From contig CAZASZ010000031.1 in the NCBI GenBank assembly GCA_964487925.1, positions 1-22,117 of the forward strand: DNA of 22,117 bases, written 5' to 3'. Under the pieces are notes generated by a model. It ran no database searches and had not been told where the DNA came from. It was given only the letters and a program-made list of their open reading frames with translations. Shown here in pieces: positions 1 to 6,588 of the stretch (within the stretch, counting starts at the first letter, position 1; each line of letters opens with the position of its first letter). Origin of the DNA: RI-283 sp964487925 (GTDB lineage: Bacteria; Pseudomonadota; Gammaproteobacteria; SZUA-140). Position numbers and translations under genes: made by a program.

Positions 1-167
1 CGGGCGGCAAGCTGAATGCCGGCTGCCTTTGGTGCTGCATTGGCAACAAGGTTTTGATTCTGGACCTGGGCGGTGGTCTGGTCTACAGGGCTCAGACTTG
101 CATGGGACGAAGCGGCGAACAACAGGCCGGTGATGGCAATAGCACATTTGATAGAGGATGGTTTCAT
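1..167 (-). CDS. Exported protein of unknown function, N-terminal fragment
   Basis: Partial gene read on the minus strand, starting with ATG at 167 and running off the left edge, so only about 55 codons are visible. The protein begins MKPSSIKCAIAITGLLFAA and continues to SSHA, a classic Sec signal peptide: a short basic start, a hydrophobic core and an A-x-A-like cleavage site near residues 22-23. What follows is rich in Gln, Asn, Ala and Val, as in a flexible mature N-terminus. A GGAG lies about 11 bases upstream (179-182). It is transcribed divergently from the small secreted-protein gene to its right. I do not recognise the family; the visible part is too short to assign a role beyond export to the periplasm or beyond. 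Confidence 0.6.
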   Translation of the reverse strand, partial: MKPSSIKCAIAITGLLFAASSHASLSPVDQTTAQVQNQNLVANAAPKAAGIQLAA

Positions 168-206
168 CGGTAGGTGGACTCCATGATGTTATTGAATCGG
201 AAGTTC

Positions 207-235
207 GTGTTATCCATACGGCAATTTGGCGTCAA
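207..235 (-). promoter_or_regulatory. Candidate sigma-70 promoter for the leftmost exported-protein gene
   Basis: On the minus strand TTGACG (235-230) is followed, 17 bases on, by TAACAC (212-207), about 40 bases before the ATG at 167. The -35 box matches 5 of 6 consensus bases and the -10 box only 3 of 6. It is a weak prediction that rests on spacing and position. Confidence 0.3.
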
Positions 236-319
236 CATGACAGATCATTATTAAGAAAAGATTAAATGTGATAGTCTTTGATACCGCAAATAATGACTAA
301 GAGCTAAATCCGATCATTC

Positions 320-348
320 TTGACGGATAAGCCATTTTGCAGTGCAAT
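320..348 (+). promoter_or_regulatory. Candidate sigma-70 promoter for the small secreted-protein gene
   Basis: TTGACG (320-325), a 17-base spacer, then TGCAAT (343-348), 47 bases before the ATG at 395. The TTG at 320 opens a longer reading frame, but it fits better as part of this -35 box than as a start codon. The rest of the AT-rich stretch 168-394 holds no gene that I can support. Confidence 0.4.
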
Positions 349-394
349 ATTGGCTCACGGCTTACATCCAAGAAGAGCGACCCTGGGGGGATAC

Positions 395-757
395 ATGTAC
401 AGACGTTTTCTATTCTCATTTTGTTGCCTATTTATTGTCTTTTGTGCAATGCCGGCTTTCGCAGCCAACAATACGATTCACCTGAGCGCGCCCAATGTCC
501 TGGGGACCCTGAACCTGGACAAGAAGCAGCTTAAAGGTATCAAAGGTGCCATTGAAAAGTCGTTAAAGACCGATATTATCGATGCTGTCGTGCAGTGTGG
601 CGAGGATCGTATGGATTGCGAGGTTCGCACCGCACGTGAGTGGAGTTACAGTGGAGATCAGTTTCGTGAGATCGTTGTGAATGTTCATACGGTCGGGAAT
701 ACAATGATCACACTGCGCAACCACAAAGGCAAGTGGCCGGTAATCAGCGTAAAATAA
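395..757 (+). CDS. Small secreted protein of unknown function
   Basis: 120 residues from the ATG at 395, preceded four bases away by a G-rich ribosome site (385-390). An in-frame TTG 75 bases upstream would add 25 residues before the signal peptide and is unlikely. The N-terminus (MYRRFLFSFCCLFIVF, then CAMPAFA) is a clear Sec signal peptide with cleavage expected after Ala23. The mature part is about 97 residues with two cysteines, C68 and C75, spaced so that they could form a small disulfide loop (CGEDRMDC), and it ends in basic and beta-like segments. I do not recognise the family. The gene stands alone: promoter upstream, strong terminator downstream. A periplasmic or secreted location is the only supported inference. 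Confidence 0.7.
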   Translation: MYRRFLFSFCCLFIVFCAMPAFAANNTIHLSAPNVLGTLNLDKKQLKGIKGAIEKSLKTDIIDAVVQCGEDRMDCEVRTAREWSYSGDQFREIVVNVHTVGNTMITLRNHKGKWPVISVK

Positions 758-808
758 CGCGAATATCTAGTCTGTTGCGGATCCGGTTTCCGGATACCAA
801 GGTTTCCA

Positions 809-832
809 GGGGACGGTTAGTCCCCTTTTTTT
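809..832 (+). terminator. Intrinsic terminator after the small secreted-protein gene
   Basis: A perfect 6-bp stem, GGGGAC (809-814) and GTCCCC (820-825), closes a 5-base loop (GGTTA) and is followed by seven T residues (826-832). It lies about 50 bases past the stop at 757 and just before the ribosome site of the next gene. Confidence 0.85.
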
Positions 833-858
833 GTTGGCCTGCCGGGCAGGCCGCTGTC

Positions 859-863
859 GGAGG
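859..863 (+). promoter_or_regulatory. Ribosome binding site that sets the GTG start of the P-loop gene
   Basis: GGAGG at 859-863 lies six bases before GTG at 870. The frame also opens at TTG 831, but that codon sits inside the T-run of the preceding terminator and has no ribosome site, so 870 is the better start. Confidence 0.75.
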
Positions 864-869
864 CGACGA

Positions 870-1748
870 GTGAAGTTTAGTGCAGAGGGCTTTCGCGCCT
901 GGCAAAACAAACGGATCACGCTCATGGGGATGTCCGGCGTAGGCAAGACGCGGTTGGCCGACATGCTCATGAAGGGGAATTGGTTTCACTATTCGGGCGA
1001 TTATCGGATCGGGACCCGTTATCTGGACGAGCCGATCCTCGATAATATCAAGCAACAGGCAATGCAGATCCCTTTTCTGAGTGATCTGTTGCGCTCTGAT
1101 TCGATCTATATCAACAACAACATCACGGTCCACAATCTGCAGCCCGTGGCCAGTTTTCTCGGAAAGCTCGGCGATCCGGAGCAGGGTGGCTTGCCACTGC
1201 CGGAATTCAAACGTCGACAGCGACTGCACTATCAGGCCGAGGTTGAGGCCATGTGGGATGTCCCGCTGTTTATTCATAAGGCTCGGGAGATCTACGGCTA
1301 TCAGCATTTTCTCAATGATGCCGGTGGGAGTATCTGCGAGCTGGATCATGAAGATGGGGTCATTGAGTGTCTTGCCGAAAATACACTCATCCTCTATATC
1401 AAGGCCAGTGAGAAGGATGAGCAGGCACTGATTCATCGCGCGCTGAAGTATCCTAAGCCCCTGTTTTATCGTGAGGACTTTCTCGAGGAACAGCTTGCTG
1501 ACTATATGCGTGAGCGGGATTTGCCGTATGTAGCAATGATTGCGCCGGATGACTTCGTGCGTTGGATCTTTACCAAGCTGTTCTACTCCAGGATCCCGCG
1601 TTACGATGCCATTGCAGAGCAGCATGGCTATACGATCGCTACGGATGAACTCGCCCAGGTTCAGGACGAGGCAGGGTTTTTGGATCTGGTGTCCAATGCC
1701 GTCGCCCGCAAGGAGTCCGCCGGGCATCAAATCGAGGATTCCAAGTAA
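870..1748 (+). CDS. P-loop NTPase / kinase-like protein coupled to metA
   Basis: 292 residues from GTG at 870. A textbook Walker A, GMSGVGKT, lies at residues 20-27, at the very front, as in small nucleotide and metabolite kinases. It is followed by SGDYRIGTRYL (42-52), where Asp44 and the arginines could contact a substrate or phosphates. NDAGGS (149-154) sits after a hydrophobic strand where a Walker B or kinase GGG loop would be. The C-terminal third has a strand-then-basic-helix pattern (TLILYIKASEKDEQALIHRALK) seen in shikimate-kinase-like folds. There is no signal peptide or membrane segment, so it is cytoplasmic. Its TAA overlaps the metA ATG by one base (TAATG), which argues for translational coupling and a linked role. 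The substrate is unknown; a kinase-type enzyme or a regulatory ATPase are both possible. Confidence 0.8.
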   Translation: MKFSAEGFRAWQNKRITLMGMSGVGKTRLADMLMKGNWFHYSGDYRIGTRYLDEPILDNIKQQAMQIPFLSDLLRSDSIYINNNITVHNLQPVASFLGKLGDPEQGGLPLPEFKRRQRLHYQAEVEAMWDVPLFIHKAREIYGYQHFLNDAGGSICELDHEDGVIECLAENTLILYIKASEKDEQALIHRALKYPKPLFYREDFLEEQLADYMRERDLPYVAMIAPDDFVRWIFTKLFYSRIPRYDAIAEQHGYTIATDELAQVQDEAGFLDLVSNAVARKESAGHQIEDSK

Positions 1749-2818
1749 TGCCCTTGGTCGCTCCTTCAAATCTGCCGACGTTCGATCGTCTTCGTAAGGA
1801 AGGTGAGACGGTACTCGATCCTACGGATGCCCGACACCAGGATATCCGCGAGCTCCATATCGGACTACTCAACATGATGCCCGATGCTGCGCTTGAGGCG
1901 ACTGAGCGTCAGTTTTTCCGGCTTGTCGCTGAGAGTAACCAGATTGCCCAGTTCTACATGCATCCATTCACGCTAACGGAGATCCCCCGTAGCGTTGAAG
2001 CGCGCGAATATATCGAAAAATACTATGAGACTTTCGCTCAGTTACAGGCGGATGGTTTGGATGCGTTGATCATTACCGGAGCAAACGTAACCTGTCCGGA
2101 TCTTGCCGAGGAACCCTTCTGGGATCCGCTCATTGAGGTCATCGATTGGGCTGTCAACAATGTCACCTCGACGCTATGTTCCTGTCTGGCGACTCACGCG
2201 GTACTACAGTTCAAACATGGTCAGCGGCGGCGTCTGTTGCCAAGCAAACGATGGGGCGTCTATTCTCATCGTGTTGTCGAGCGCGAGCACCCACTGGTCA
2301 AGGACGTCAATACGCGTTTTGATGTCCCTCATTCCCGTTTCAACGAGATCGGCCGCGATCAGTTCGATGACGCGGGTTTGCACGTGCTCGTCGAGAGTGA
2401 ACAGGCCGGTGTGCATCTGGCCGTTAGCGAAGATCAGTTCCGAGTAGTCTATTTTCAGGGTCACCCCGAATACGACACCATCAGCCTGCTCAAGGAATAC
2501 AAGCGCGAGATCCGGTTATTCGCTCAAGGGCAACGTGAGACCTATCCGCCGTTCCCTGAAAACTATTTTAGTGTGCGGACGGAGGCTATCCTGGATGAAT
2601 ACCGGGGGCAGGTCATCGCCACTCTGGGGCCAGGCAGCGAACTACCGCATTTTCCCGAGGAGCTCATCACGAGCAGTTTGGGAAATGCTTGGCATGATAC
2701 GGCTGAGGCCGTGGTCAATAACTGGATCGGCCGAGTCTACCATGTCACCAGCGGTGACCGCCGTCGGCCCTTTATGGATGGCGTAGACCCATTGGATCCA
2801 CTGGGCCTGGGCGGCTAG
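1748..2818 (+). CDS. metA: Homoserine O-acyltransferase, MetA (HTS) family
   Basis: 356 residues, somewhat longer than E. coli MetA (309). The family transfers an acyl group from succinyl-CoA or acetyl-CoA to homoserine, the entry step to methionine, in the cytoplasm. The catalytic Cys146 lies in VTSTLCSC, which aligns with E. coli VTSTLFVC. His239 and Glu241 lie in GHPEYD, Ser196 and Arg197 in PHSRF, and Glu250 and Arg253 match the homoserine-binding residues. Differences from E. coli: the Lys-Lys pair after LNLMP is replaced (LNMMPDAALE), and the acyl-CoA-selectivity position (Gly in succinyl-type, Glu in acetyl-type enzymes) is Thr115. Acyl specificity therefore cannot be read off. The C-terminus is about 45 residues longer. 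The start overlaps the stop of the upstream P-loop gene; the gene ends 31 bases from the convergent radical SAM gene. Confidence 0.88.
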   Translation: MPLVAPSNLPTFDRLRKEGETVLDPTDARHQDIRELHIGLLNMMPDAALEATERQFFRLVAESNQIAQFYMHPFTLTEIPRSVEAREYIEKYYETFAQLQADGLDALIITGANVTCPDLAEEPFWDPLIEVIDWAVNNVTSTLCSCLATHAVLQFKHGQRRRLLPSKRWGVYSHRVVEREHPLVKDVNTRFDVPHSRFNEIGRDQFDDAGLHVLVESEQAGVHLAVSEDQFRVVYFQGHPEYDTISLLKEYKREIRLFAQGQRETYPPFPENYFSVRTEAILDEYRGQVIATLGPGSELPHFPEELITSSLGNAWHDTAEAVVNNWIGRVYHVTSGDRRRPFMDGVDPLDPLGLGG

Positions 2819-2849
2819 CTCTTTAGGTGCCCTTTAAGCTATTTTCCCC

Positions 2850-3815
2850 TTATCCTTCAAAGGACCCGCCACAGCTACTACCCTGTCCGGCCGTGCAACC
2901 ATAGCAATGCTCGCCCACCGCAATCGGGCGTCCATCCAGGGCCGCTGCACTGAGGTCTCGAATGTGGCTCCGCGGCCCGCCTTGGTTGCGCAGTGGTAGA
3001 CCGAGCATTTGGTTGAAGTCGCAGTCATAGACATAGCCCTGCCAGTCGATGCTGATCAAGCTGCGGCACATGACGGATTCGCAATTGTCCTCCTGGTATG
3101 CCTCCCGCAATAGAGATATGTAGTCATCAAACTGTCCTTTCGATATCAAGGTGCTGCCGAAGCGCTGGATCGGCATATTGGTTAGTGCGAACAGATGGTT
3201 GAACGTAATGCCGTATTCCTCGGCGAGACGCTGTTTATAACTCGCCTCCAGTGAGGCCTGAGGCGGAGGGAGCACAGGTCCCTGAGGGTTGAAGACCAAG
3301 TTGAGTTCGAGGCCGCTTCCCGGTTGTCCGTAGCCCAGAGCGTTGAGTCGTTGTAGACCGCGAATACTGGTTGCGAAGACTCCCTTACCGCGCTGACGAT
3401 CGACATTGTCCTCACGGTAGCAAGGCAGTGAGGCCGTGACATCGACGCCTTGTTCGGCCAGGAACTCGGCCAATCCTTCCTGTCCCGGCTCTTCCAGAAT
3501 GGTCAGGTTGCAGCGGTCCATGACCCGGCTACCGCGTCGCCGGATCTCCTTGACCAACGCCCGGAACCGAGGGTTCATCTCGGGCGCCCCGCCGGTCAGG
3601 TCGACAAGGGCGATCTCGCTTTGATCCATGAAGGCGAGGACGTCATCAATGGTCGCCTGATCCATGAGTTCGGTGCGCTTCGGGCCGGCGTTGACGTGGC
3701 AATGCAGACAGGACTGATTGCATAGATAGCCGAGATTGATCTGTAGGGTTTCGAGTCGTCTCCGCCGCAGGGCAGGAAAGGAGGTCTGTTTGAGTAGTGG
3801 TAAGGTATTGTGCAT
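2850..3815 (-). CDS. arsS: ArsS-type radical SAM / Cys-rich protein
   Basis: 321 residues on the minus strand from ATG at 3815, with AGAGGAG just upstream. The open frame runs on to 4265 but that part overlaps petA and its promoter region and is not coding. CxxxCxxC at residues 32-39 (CNQSCLHC) binds the radical-SAM [4Fe-4S] cluster; DLTGGAPEMNP is the SAM-contacting strand. The C-terminal half is the Cys-rich DUF3641-type domain ending in CYGCTAGQGSSCGGSFE. This layout is that of the radical SAM/Cys-rich family that includes ArsS, which adds a 5'-deoxyadenosyl group to dimethylarsenite in arsenosugar synthesis. Some members carry selenocysteine in the tail; here all these positions are Cys. 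The usual partner, the arsenite methyltransferase ArsM, is not in the window, so the substrate is inferred from family alone. Confidence 0.85.
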   Translation of the reverse strand: MHNTLPLLKQTSFPALRRRRLETLQINLGYLCNQSCLHCHVNAGPKRTELMDQATIDDVLAFMDQSEIALVDLTGGAPEMNPRFRALVKEIRRRGSRVMDRCNLTILEEPGQEGLAEFLAEQGVDVTASLPCYREDNVDRQRGKGVFATSIRGLQRLNALGYGQPGSGLELNLVFNPQGPVLPPPQASLEASYKQRLAEEYGITFNHLFALTNMPIQRFGSTLISKGQFDDYISLLREAYQEDNCESVMCRSLISIDWQGYVYDCDFNQMLGLPLRNQGGPRSHIRDLSAAALDGRPIAVGEHCYGCTAGQGSSCGGSFEG

Positions 3816-3997
3816 CGGCTCCTCTGTCAGCGTGCTGTACGAATATTTATAGAGTACGCCGTCAATCGGACGGGCGACATGAGAATTTGGTCGTTGGCTA
3901 GGACGACATCTTACACTAAGGCCGCAAAGCGCGTATTTTGGTTGCTGAGTCCGCGTCCTGGCTGAAGATGTGACCAAATGTGTGACGAACTTCAGAT

Positions 3998-4026
3998 TTT
4001 TCACCCCGGTACGATAAGGGTATAGC
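3998..4026 (+). promoter_or_regulatory. Candidate promoter for petABC
   Basis: TTTTCA (3998-4003), 17 bases, TATAGC (4021-4026), each 4 of 6 to the sigma-70 consensus, with the GTG of petA 27 bases on. The 237-base gap 3816-4052 separates the divergent arsS-like gene and petA; beyond this I see no firm site in it. Confidence 0.3.
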
Positions 4027-4052
4027 ATTTTAGTGACTGGAGGGCATGAGCT

Positions 4053-4592
4053 GTGAGTCATCACGAGGGTATTTCGCCTGAAGGCGACGCCGATCACCCG
4101 GACGATCAGGGACGGCGTGACTTTCTTGAACAGACCACGATCGCGGTAGCTGGAGTTGGCTTGGCTGCAGCGACGTGGCCTTTTATCAGCAGCATGAACC
4201 CAACGACCGACGTGGTTGCAAAGGCGTCTACCGAGGTCGATCTTTCCAACATCGCGATGGGGCACTCACGCACCGTAAGTTGGCAGGGAAAGCCTGTGTT
4301 TATCGTGCATCGAACGCCTGAACAGGTCGCGTCCATGAACGGTGACGGCGGTGGAAAGGAGCCCCAACCCGATGAAGATCGGGTGGAGCATCCGGAATGG
4401 CTGGTCGTTGTCGGGATCTGCACCCATCTAGGCTGTGTGCCTGCCCGCAAGAATGAAGGCTGGGTTTGCCCCTGTCATGGCAGCGTCTACGACAATAGTG
4501 GCCGCATCTTGCGTGGGCCGGCGCCCAAAAATCTCTTGGTCCCCCCGTATGAGTTTCTGTCGGAAGACAAGATCGTCATCAAGAAGGCTTGA
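4053..4592 (+). CDS. petA: Ubiquinol-cytochrome c reductase, Rieske iron-sulfur subunit
   Basis: 179 residues from GTG at 4053, with GGAGG nine bases upstream (4039-4043). The protein carries the [2Fe-2S] centre that takes the first electron from ubiquinol in the bc1 complex and passes it to cytochrome c1 in the periplasm. Both cluster-binding boxes are intact: CTHLGC (123-128; Cys123, His125) and CPCHGS (139-144; Cys139, His142), with Cys128 and Cys141 able to form the usual disulfide. The N-terminus has a twin-arginine motif, GRRDFL (20-25), followed by a single hydrophobic anchor (about 28-47), as expected for a Tat-exported Rieske protein. Length is normal for bacteria. It opens a three-gene operon, 17 bases ahead of petB. 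Confidence 0.96.
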   Translation: MSHHEGISPEGDADHPDDQGRRDFLEQTTIAVAGVGLAAATWPFISSMNPTTDVVAKASTEVDLSNIAMGHSRTVSWQGKPVFIVHRTPEQVASMNGDGGGKEPQPDEDRVEHPEWLVVVGICTHLGCVPARKNEGWVCPCHGSVYDNSGRILRGPAPKNLLVPPYEFLSEDKIVIKKA

Positions 4593-4609
4593 CGGCCAGG
4601 AGTTCAAAC

Positions 4610-5866
4610 ATGAGTAACGCTATAAAGTGGATTGATCGCCGTTTTCCGCTATCGACCTTCATCAAGCATGAGCTCACCGACTATCCGACCCCGAGGAATT
4701 TGACCTCATGGTGGAACTTCGGTTTTCTGGCTGGATTCGTCCTGATTTTGCAGATTATCAGCGGCATCTTTCTCGCGATGCATTACAAACCGGATTCGGT
4801 ATTGGCCTTCGATTCGGTTGAGCACATTATGCGTAGCGTCAATTACGGTTGGCTGATCCGGTACATGCACTCCACGGGCGCATCGGCCTTTTTCGCCATC
4901 ATCTACATCCATATGGCCAGATCGCTCTATTACACCTGTTTCCGCCCGCCACGCGAGCTCATGTGGTGGTCTGGCCAGGTATTGCTACTGCTCTTGATGG
5001 CGACGGCTTTTATGGGGTATTTGTTGCCTTGGGGGCAGATGTCCTATTGGGGCGCTCAGGTCATCACGAACCTGTTCCGCGCCACTCCCTTTTTCGGGGA
5101 CCAGATCGTGATCTGGCTGCGCGGCGACTTCACGATTGGGGACGCTACGCTGAACCGTTTCTTCGTGCTGCATTACCTGTTCCCGTTTATCATCATCGGC
5201 GGGGTCTTGATGCATTTGGTGGCGCTTCACTACATCAAGAGCAGTAACCCACTGGGTATTGAACTCCACAAGGAAGATAAGATCCCTTTTCACCCCTATT
5301 TCACGATTAAGGACCTCTATGGCCTAGGGCTTTTTTTAATCATCTTTTGCGCCTTTGTCTTCTTCAAGCCGGATATGTTTATCGAGCCAACCAACAACAT
5401 TCCGGCTAATCCAATGAAGACCCCCGCCCATATTGTGCCGGAGTGGTATTTTTTACCCTTCTACGCCATCCTGAGGTCCATACCCGATCTTATTGGCGGT
5501 GTCGTGGCTATGGGGGCCTCGGTACTGATCTTTGCCGCTCTCCCGTATCTTGACCGTTCTACGATTCCAGCAGGCGCTCATTACCGGCCGGTCTATCGCA
5601 TCATGTTCTTTGTCTTCGTGTTGGATGTCATAGCTCTGGGCTATGTAGGAGCGCAACCGCCGAGTGATGAGATGCTGTTGTATGGAAGACTTGCCAGCCT
5701 GCTATATTTTTCTATGTTTTTTCTGTTGCCGAGTATCTCGAAACGTGAGGACCGTTGGCTCAGAAAGCGAGGGTTGCCCAAGGCTGTAGAGGAATTCATT
5801 GAAGCCGAGCAAGAAGATATTGCTCGTCGGAAGGCGGCAAAGCAGCGCACGCGAGGTGCGGTATGA
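4610..5866 (+). CDS. petB: Ubiquinol-cytochrome c reductase, cytochrome b subunit
   Basis: 418 residues from ATG at 4610, with AGGAG seven bases upstream; a frame extension to 4589 has no ribosome site. This is the integral-membrane core of the bc1 complex, holding two b hemes and the Qo and Qi quinone sites. Heme ligands show as two pairs 14 residues apart: His87 and His101 (MHSTGAS to YIHMAR) and His188 and His202 (LHYLFPF to LMHLVALH). The Qo-site PEWY motif is at 277-280. Several hydrophobic helices give the usual eight-helix layout in one chain, so the b6/subunit-IV split does not apply. The C-terminus is a charged cytoplasmic tail. The stop overlaps the petC start by four bases (ATGA), a sign of coupled translation. 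Confidence 0.97.
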   Translation: MSNAIKWIDRRFPLSTFIKHELTDYPTPRNLTSWWNFGFLAGFVLILQIISGIFLAMHYKPDSVLAFDSVEHIMRSVNYGWLIRYMHSTGASAFFAIIYIHMARSLYYTCFRPPRELMWWSGQVLLLLLMATAFMGYLLPWGQMSYWGAQVITNLFRATPFFGDQIVIWLRGDFTIGDATLNRFFVLHYLFPFIIIGGVLMHLVALHYIKSSNPLGIELHKEDKIPFHPYFTIKDLYGLGLFLIIFCAFVFFKPDMFIEPTNNIPANPMKTPAHIVPEWYFLPFYAILRSIPDLIGGVVAMGASVLIFAALPYLDRSTIPAGAHYRPVYRIMFFVFVLDVIALGYVGAQPPSDEMLLYGRLASLLYFSMFFLLPSISKREDRWLRKRGLPKAVEEFIEAEQEDIARRKAAKQRTRGAV

Positions 5867-6528
5867 CCGTTCGGATCGTCCTATGCCTGTTGATGTTTCA
5901 ATGGGCCACCATGGCCTCAGCCAGTGAGGGACGACAGCTCAAGGAGGTCGCACTTGATCGCAGTCCCGCGAGCCTGAAGCAGGGTGCGGAGACAGTGAAC
6001 AATGTGTGTAGGGGGTGTCATGATCTCAAATTCATCACCTTTGCTTCACTTGAGGGTGCTGGGCTGAGTCCGCAGGAGATTGACGCGATGCGCGGGGACG
6101 CCAAGGTGTCGGACAAACTCATGAGCTATATGCCGGCAGCAGCCAGACACGCGACCTATGGCGTCGTACCCCCGGATCTATCCCTGATGGCCCGTGCTCG
6201 TGAAGGCGGCGCTCGTTATATCTATACGCTTCTGACGAGTTTTCATACTGATGCGGATGGCAAGCTCGATAATACCTTTTTCCCCGGTATTCGGATGCCA
6301 GATATCTTGGGTTATTCGGGCGCAAGCGCCGAGGAGCGGCGTGCGATCGAGTCGCAGGTAGCACATGCGGCGGCCTTTCTGGAATGGGCTGCTGACCCCA
6401 ACGCTGAACAGCGCCATCGCATTGGCTGGTACGTGCTGGGCTATCTGGCCGTGTTGAGTTTTCTGCTCTATAAGGTCAAGAAGCGGGTTTGGAGTCGGCT
6501 GGGCGCCGCCCACACGCCTGGTTTGTAA
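5863..6528 (+). CDS. petC: Ubiquinol-cytochrome c reductase, cytochrome c1 subunit
   Basis: 221 residues, starting in a four-base overlap with petB. Cytochrome c1 takes electrons from the Rieske protein and hands them to soluble cytochrome c at the periplasmic face. A signal peptide (1-20, ending MASAS) precedes a single CxxCH heme-c site, CRGCH at 49-53. The sixth heme ligand is probably Met145 in GIRMPDI. A C-terminal helix (about 188-204) followed by KVKKRVW anchors the domain with a short basic cytoplasmic tail. The protein is slightly shorter than most bacterial c1 subunits, consistent with small loops between the heme motif and the Met ligand. The last gene of the operon. Confidence 0.95.
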   Translation: MTVRIVLCLLMFQWATMASASEGRQLKEVALDRSPASLKQGAETVNNVCRGCHDLKFITFASLEGAGLSPQEIDAMRGDAKVSDKLMSYMPAAARHATYGVVPPDLSLMARAREGGARYIYTLLTSFHTDADGKLDNTFFPGIRMPDILGYSGASAEERRAIESQVAHAAAFLEWAADPNAEQRHRIGWYVLGYLAVLSFLLYKVKKRVWSRLGAAHTPGL

Positions 6529-6554
6529 ACAAGCCTGAAAACCTGTCTCAGTAT

Positions 6555-6588
6555 GTAGCGCACGCGGTATCTTTGCGACAGGCGCTAC
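6555..6588. terminator. Possible bidirectional stem-loop between petC and the patatin gene
   Basis: GTAGCGC (6555-6561) pairs with GCGCTAC (6582-6588) around a 20-base loop, in the 56-base convergent gap, with the right arm covering the patatin stop codon. Only a short T-run follows on the plus strand, so its strength as a terminator is uncertain. Confidence 0.35.

Noticed and set aside
831..869. TTG start adding 13 residues to the P-loop protein
   Set aside because: The codon lies in the T-run of an intrinsic terminator and has no ribosome site; the GTG at 870 has GGAGG at ideal spacing.
744..1769. A 341-codon open frame on the minus strand
   Set aside because: It is fully antisense to the P-loop gene and the metA start, has no ribosome site, and its translation shows no domain. 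The plus strand has a clear Walker A, a GGAGG-led start and coupling to metA.
2819..2849. Terminator between metA and the radical SAM gene
   Set aside because: Only weak, interrupted complementarity is visible in the 31-base gap and no stem is followed by a T-run on either strand.
3816..4265. N-terminal extension of the radical SAM frame
   Set aside because: It overlaps the petA coding region and its promoter on the other strand, and the family N-terminus with its ribosome site begins at 3815.
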